From positions 1 to 24,136 of IMG/VR virus record IMGVR_UViG_3300017739_000114: 24,136 nucleotides of DNA; one strand, written 5' to 3'. The notes below the pieces were generated by a model. That model was given only the letters and a program-made list of their open reading frames with translations. It was not told where the DNA came from and searched no databases. Shown here piece after piece: positions 23,068-24,136 of the stretch. Each line of letters starts with the position of its first letter. Within the stretch, counting starts at the first letter, position 1. This stretch comes from a virus. A program made the translations under genes and the position numbers.

Positions 23068-23393
23068 AATTTTTCCTCTATTTCCTGTTGAAGTTCTTCA
23101 ATAGTTTTTGAAATATTTTTATTGTACCTTTTTTTATAAAAAAGAATACCCATATCAAGAGCTTTTCTTTTTATTTTATGTTCTGCAACATGACCTTCCC
23201 ATGTTCTAAAATCTTTTTGGCGACAAATGTCTTGCCATTTTTTGATTGAAAGTTTTCTAAAGTTTCCCTCACTAGAAAATCTAAGATAAACCCATTTACG
23301 ACCAACAGAACGAACAGTAGCTTTACGATAGCCGCAACCTTCACCTCTTAGTCCAGTCTTTATATCATCGTGATAAAAATAGTAGTGTTCCAT
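23064..23393 (-). CDS. Hypothetical basic early protein
   Basis: A 109-residue protein. The N-terminal half is strand-rich with basic and aromatic residues (YYFYHDDIKTGLRGEGCGYR, RKWVYLRFSSEGNFRKLS). The C-terminal half is helical with KIKRKALDMGILFYKKRYNK and an acidic end. The character suits a small nucleic-acid-binding protein, but no family is recognised. It starts 2 bases after the previous stop and overlaps the next gene by ATGA. Confidence 0.65.
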   Translation of the reverse strand: MEHYYFYHDDIKTGLRGEGCGYRKATVRSVGRKWVYLRFSSEGNFRKLSIKKWQDICRQKDFRTWEGHVAEHKIKRKALDMGILFYKKRYNKNISKTIEELQQEIEEKL

Positions 23394-23395
23394 AA

Positions 23396-23632
23396 TTACT
23401 CTACTCCATCAATTATTAATTCTGCTCGAGTTTCTATAACAACTCTAGCACCACAAGATAAGGCAGTTTTTTCATTACCACTATAACTTACTTTGCTCTT
23501 ACCAAGTATCTCAACTTTATGGCAGTAAGTATTTTTCTTACCTTCCTTGATAGTTATTACAGGATTGTTTTCATTATTTTTTTTGTTAGCTCTTATCACA
23601 TGTTGATTAACATGAATATATTTTTTAGCCAT
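23396..23632 (-). CDS. Conserved small phage protein with IHVNQHVI motif
   Basis: A 78-residue, beta-rich protein beginning MAKKYIHVNQHVIRANKKNN, with NPVITIKEGKKNTYCHKVEI and ending SCGARVVIETRAELIIDGVE. I recall proteins with the same sequence signature (IHVNQH-I, NPVIT-K, HRVEI-GPS-V-YS, L-CGARVWIET) in many marine phages. They have no assigned function and are presumably small folded domains with strands. GGAGG followed by AAAAAG precedes the ATG. It overlaps the upstream gene by 8 bases. Confidence 0.8.
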   Translation of the reverse strand: MAKKYIHVNQHVIRANKKNNENNPVITIKEGKKNTYCHKVEILGKSKVSYSGNEKTALSCGARVVIETRAELIIDGVE

Positions 23633-23897
23633 CTTTTTCCTCCAAATGTTTTTTAATTAAATTTTCCATAGCCTTTCCAACCTTCATAGGTTTTTGTTTA
23701 TCAATCCACTTGTGCCTATCTTTAATCTCATAGATTTCAACACCTTCAAAGCTGCTATCATCAGCTCTTCGCCACCAATCTATGACTCTGTTTTTTAAGG
23801 GGAGAATACTATCAGTATTATCATACTCCACATGAACTGTACCTGCGACATAATCTTCGGCTACAGTTATCCCTTTATCTATTAGTTTAACTTCCAC
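23625..23897 (-). CDS. Hypothetical early protein (GTG start)
   Basis: A 90-residue protein starting (M)EVKLIDKGITVAEDYVAGTV. It has a WWRRADDSSFEGVEIYEI segment and a basic helical end (GKAMENLIKKHLEEKDG). The GTG start is decided by AAAGGAGGT ending 5 bases upstream, the best ribosome binding site of the early block. It is soluble and unrecognised. It overlaps the 44-residue gene upstream by 16 bases. Confidence 0.65.
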   Translation of the reverse strand: MEVKLIDKGITVAEDYVAGTVHVEYDNTDSILPLKNRVIDWWRRADDSSFEGVEIYEIKDRHKWIDKQKPMKVGKAMENLIKKHLEEKDG

Positions 23898-24016
23898 TCT
23901 TTACCTCCTTTAGTTGTGAAAAATTCTTCGAGTTCTTTTTGTTCTTTCTCAGTTGGTTTGAAGTGAGGATTTAAAAAATACTCCTGTAACAATGTACCTT
24001 TTTTATAGCCCTTCAT
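23882..24016 (-). CDS. Small hypothetical protein (44 residues)
   Basis: Found by hand. ATG at 24016, TAA at 23882-23884. The product begins MKGYKKGTLLQEYFLNPHFK and ends with a charged helix (TEKEQKELEEFFTT and a GGKEWKLN tail). GAGGA lies 8 bases before the ATG, and the ORF continues the same-strand chain of overlapping genes. Its 3' end supplies the GGAGGT of the next gene. It is unrecognised. Confidence 0.6.
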   Translation of the reverse strand: MKGYKKGTLLQEYFLNPHFKPTEKEQKELEEFFTTKGGKEWKLN

Positions 24017-24136
24017 TTACTTCTTCCTCGTCTATTGGCATCCAATCTCCATCAAGATAAGAGTCTAGTGATGACCACTTCCAATCAGTAGCATCTGAAT
24101 CATTGCCGTCTTCTTGAAAGATTGTACCATCTTTTA
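24003..24136 (-). CDS. C-terminal part of an acidic hypothetical protein (5' end outside the window)
   Basis: The open frame enters from the right edge and leaves 43 residues before TAA at 24003-24005. It is very acidic and Trp-containing (DGTIFQEDGNDSDATDWKWS, SYLDGDWMPIDEEEVNEGL). No family is recognised. It overlaps the following 44-residue gene by 14 bases. Confidence 0.6.
   Translation of the reverse strand, partial: KDGTIFQEDGNDSDATDWKWSSLDSYLDGDWMPIDEEEVNEGL

Noticed and set aside
1-24136. CRISPR arrays, tRNAs, insertion sequences, attachment sites or defence-type operons
   Set aside because: No direct repeats with spacers, no cloverleaf-like sequences, no transposase or integrase motifs were seen on either strand.

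Overview
The window looks like part of the genome of a virulent, tailed, T7-like (podovirus-type) phage. It is strongly AT-rich, packed with genes that overlap by 1-20 bases, and has no tRNA, rRNA, insertion sequence, integrase or bacterial housekeeping gene. The recognisable proteins are a T7-style replication set (family A DNA polymerase, fused primase-helicase, endonuclease I-like resolvase, single-strand DNA-binding protein), a class I ribonucleotide reductase and a long block of large virion proteins. The low GC and several proteins that I recall from marine viromes suggest a marine phage of a low-GC host such as SAR11-type alphaproteobacteria. That host is an inference from composition and memory, not from a search.

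Layout: two gene arms converge at about 12.24 kb. On the plus strand (1-12,238) lie the late genes: the end of a structural-type protein, a small membrane/coiled-coil protein, four putative internal virion or DNA-ejection proteins (652, 437, 209 and 777 residues), a giant 1441-residue protein ending in a glucosaminidase-like lysozyme domain, then an 82-residue protein, two small membrane proteins (candidate holin or spanin-like) and a previously unlisted 27-residue membrane microprotein. On the minus strand (24,136 down to 12,242) lie the early and middle genes. First comes a run of about ten small, mostly unknown genes (24,136-21,774). Next is a self-contained single-strand-binding protein unit with its own near-consensus sigma70-type promoter and an intrinsic terminator. 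Last is the replication and nucleotide operon: primase-helicase, DNA polymerase, a small nuclease-like protein, a PD-(D/E)XK exonuclease with a Cas4/AddB-like cysteine cluster, a lysine-rich protein, endonuclease I-like resolvase, a DUF3310 protein, nrdA, nrdB and a 70-residue unknown.

How it fits together: ribonucleotide reductase makes deoxynucleotides, the primase-helicase and polymerase copy DNA with the ssDNA-binding protein, and the exonuclease plus resolvase probably degrade host DNA and process recombination intermediates. The plus-strand products build the particle, pierce the envelope and help lyse the cell. No phage RNA polymerase gene lies in this window, and the best promoter is of host sigma70 type, so at least part of transcription probably relies on host polymerase.

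Six genes were recovered by hand or restarted: three chained 52-codon genes at 21,774-22,246, a 44-codon gene at 23,882-24,016, a partial gene at the right edge and the 27-codon membrane ORF at the convergence point. Start sites were revised for the DUF3310 gene (15,549) and for the membrane gene ending at 22,243 (start 22,560).
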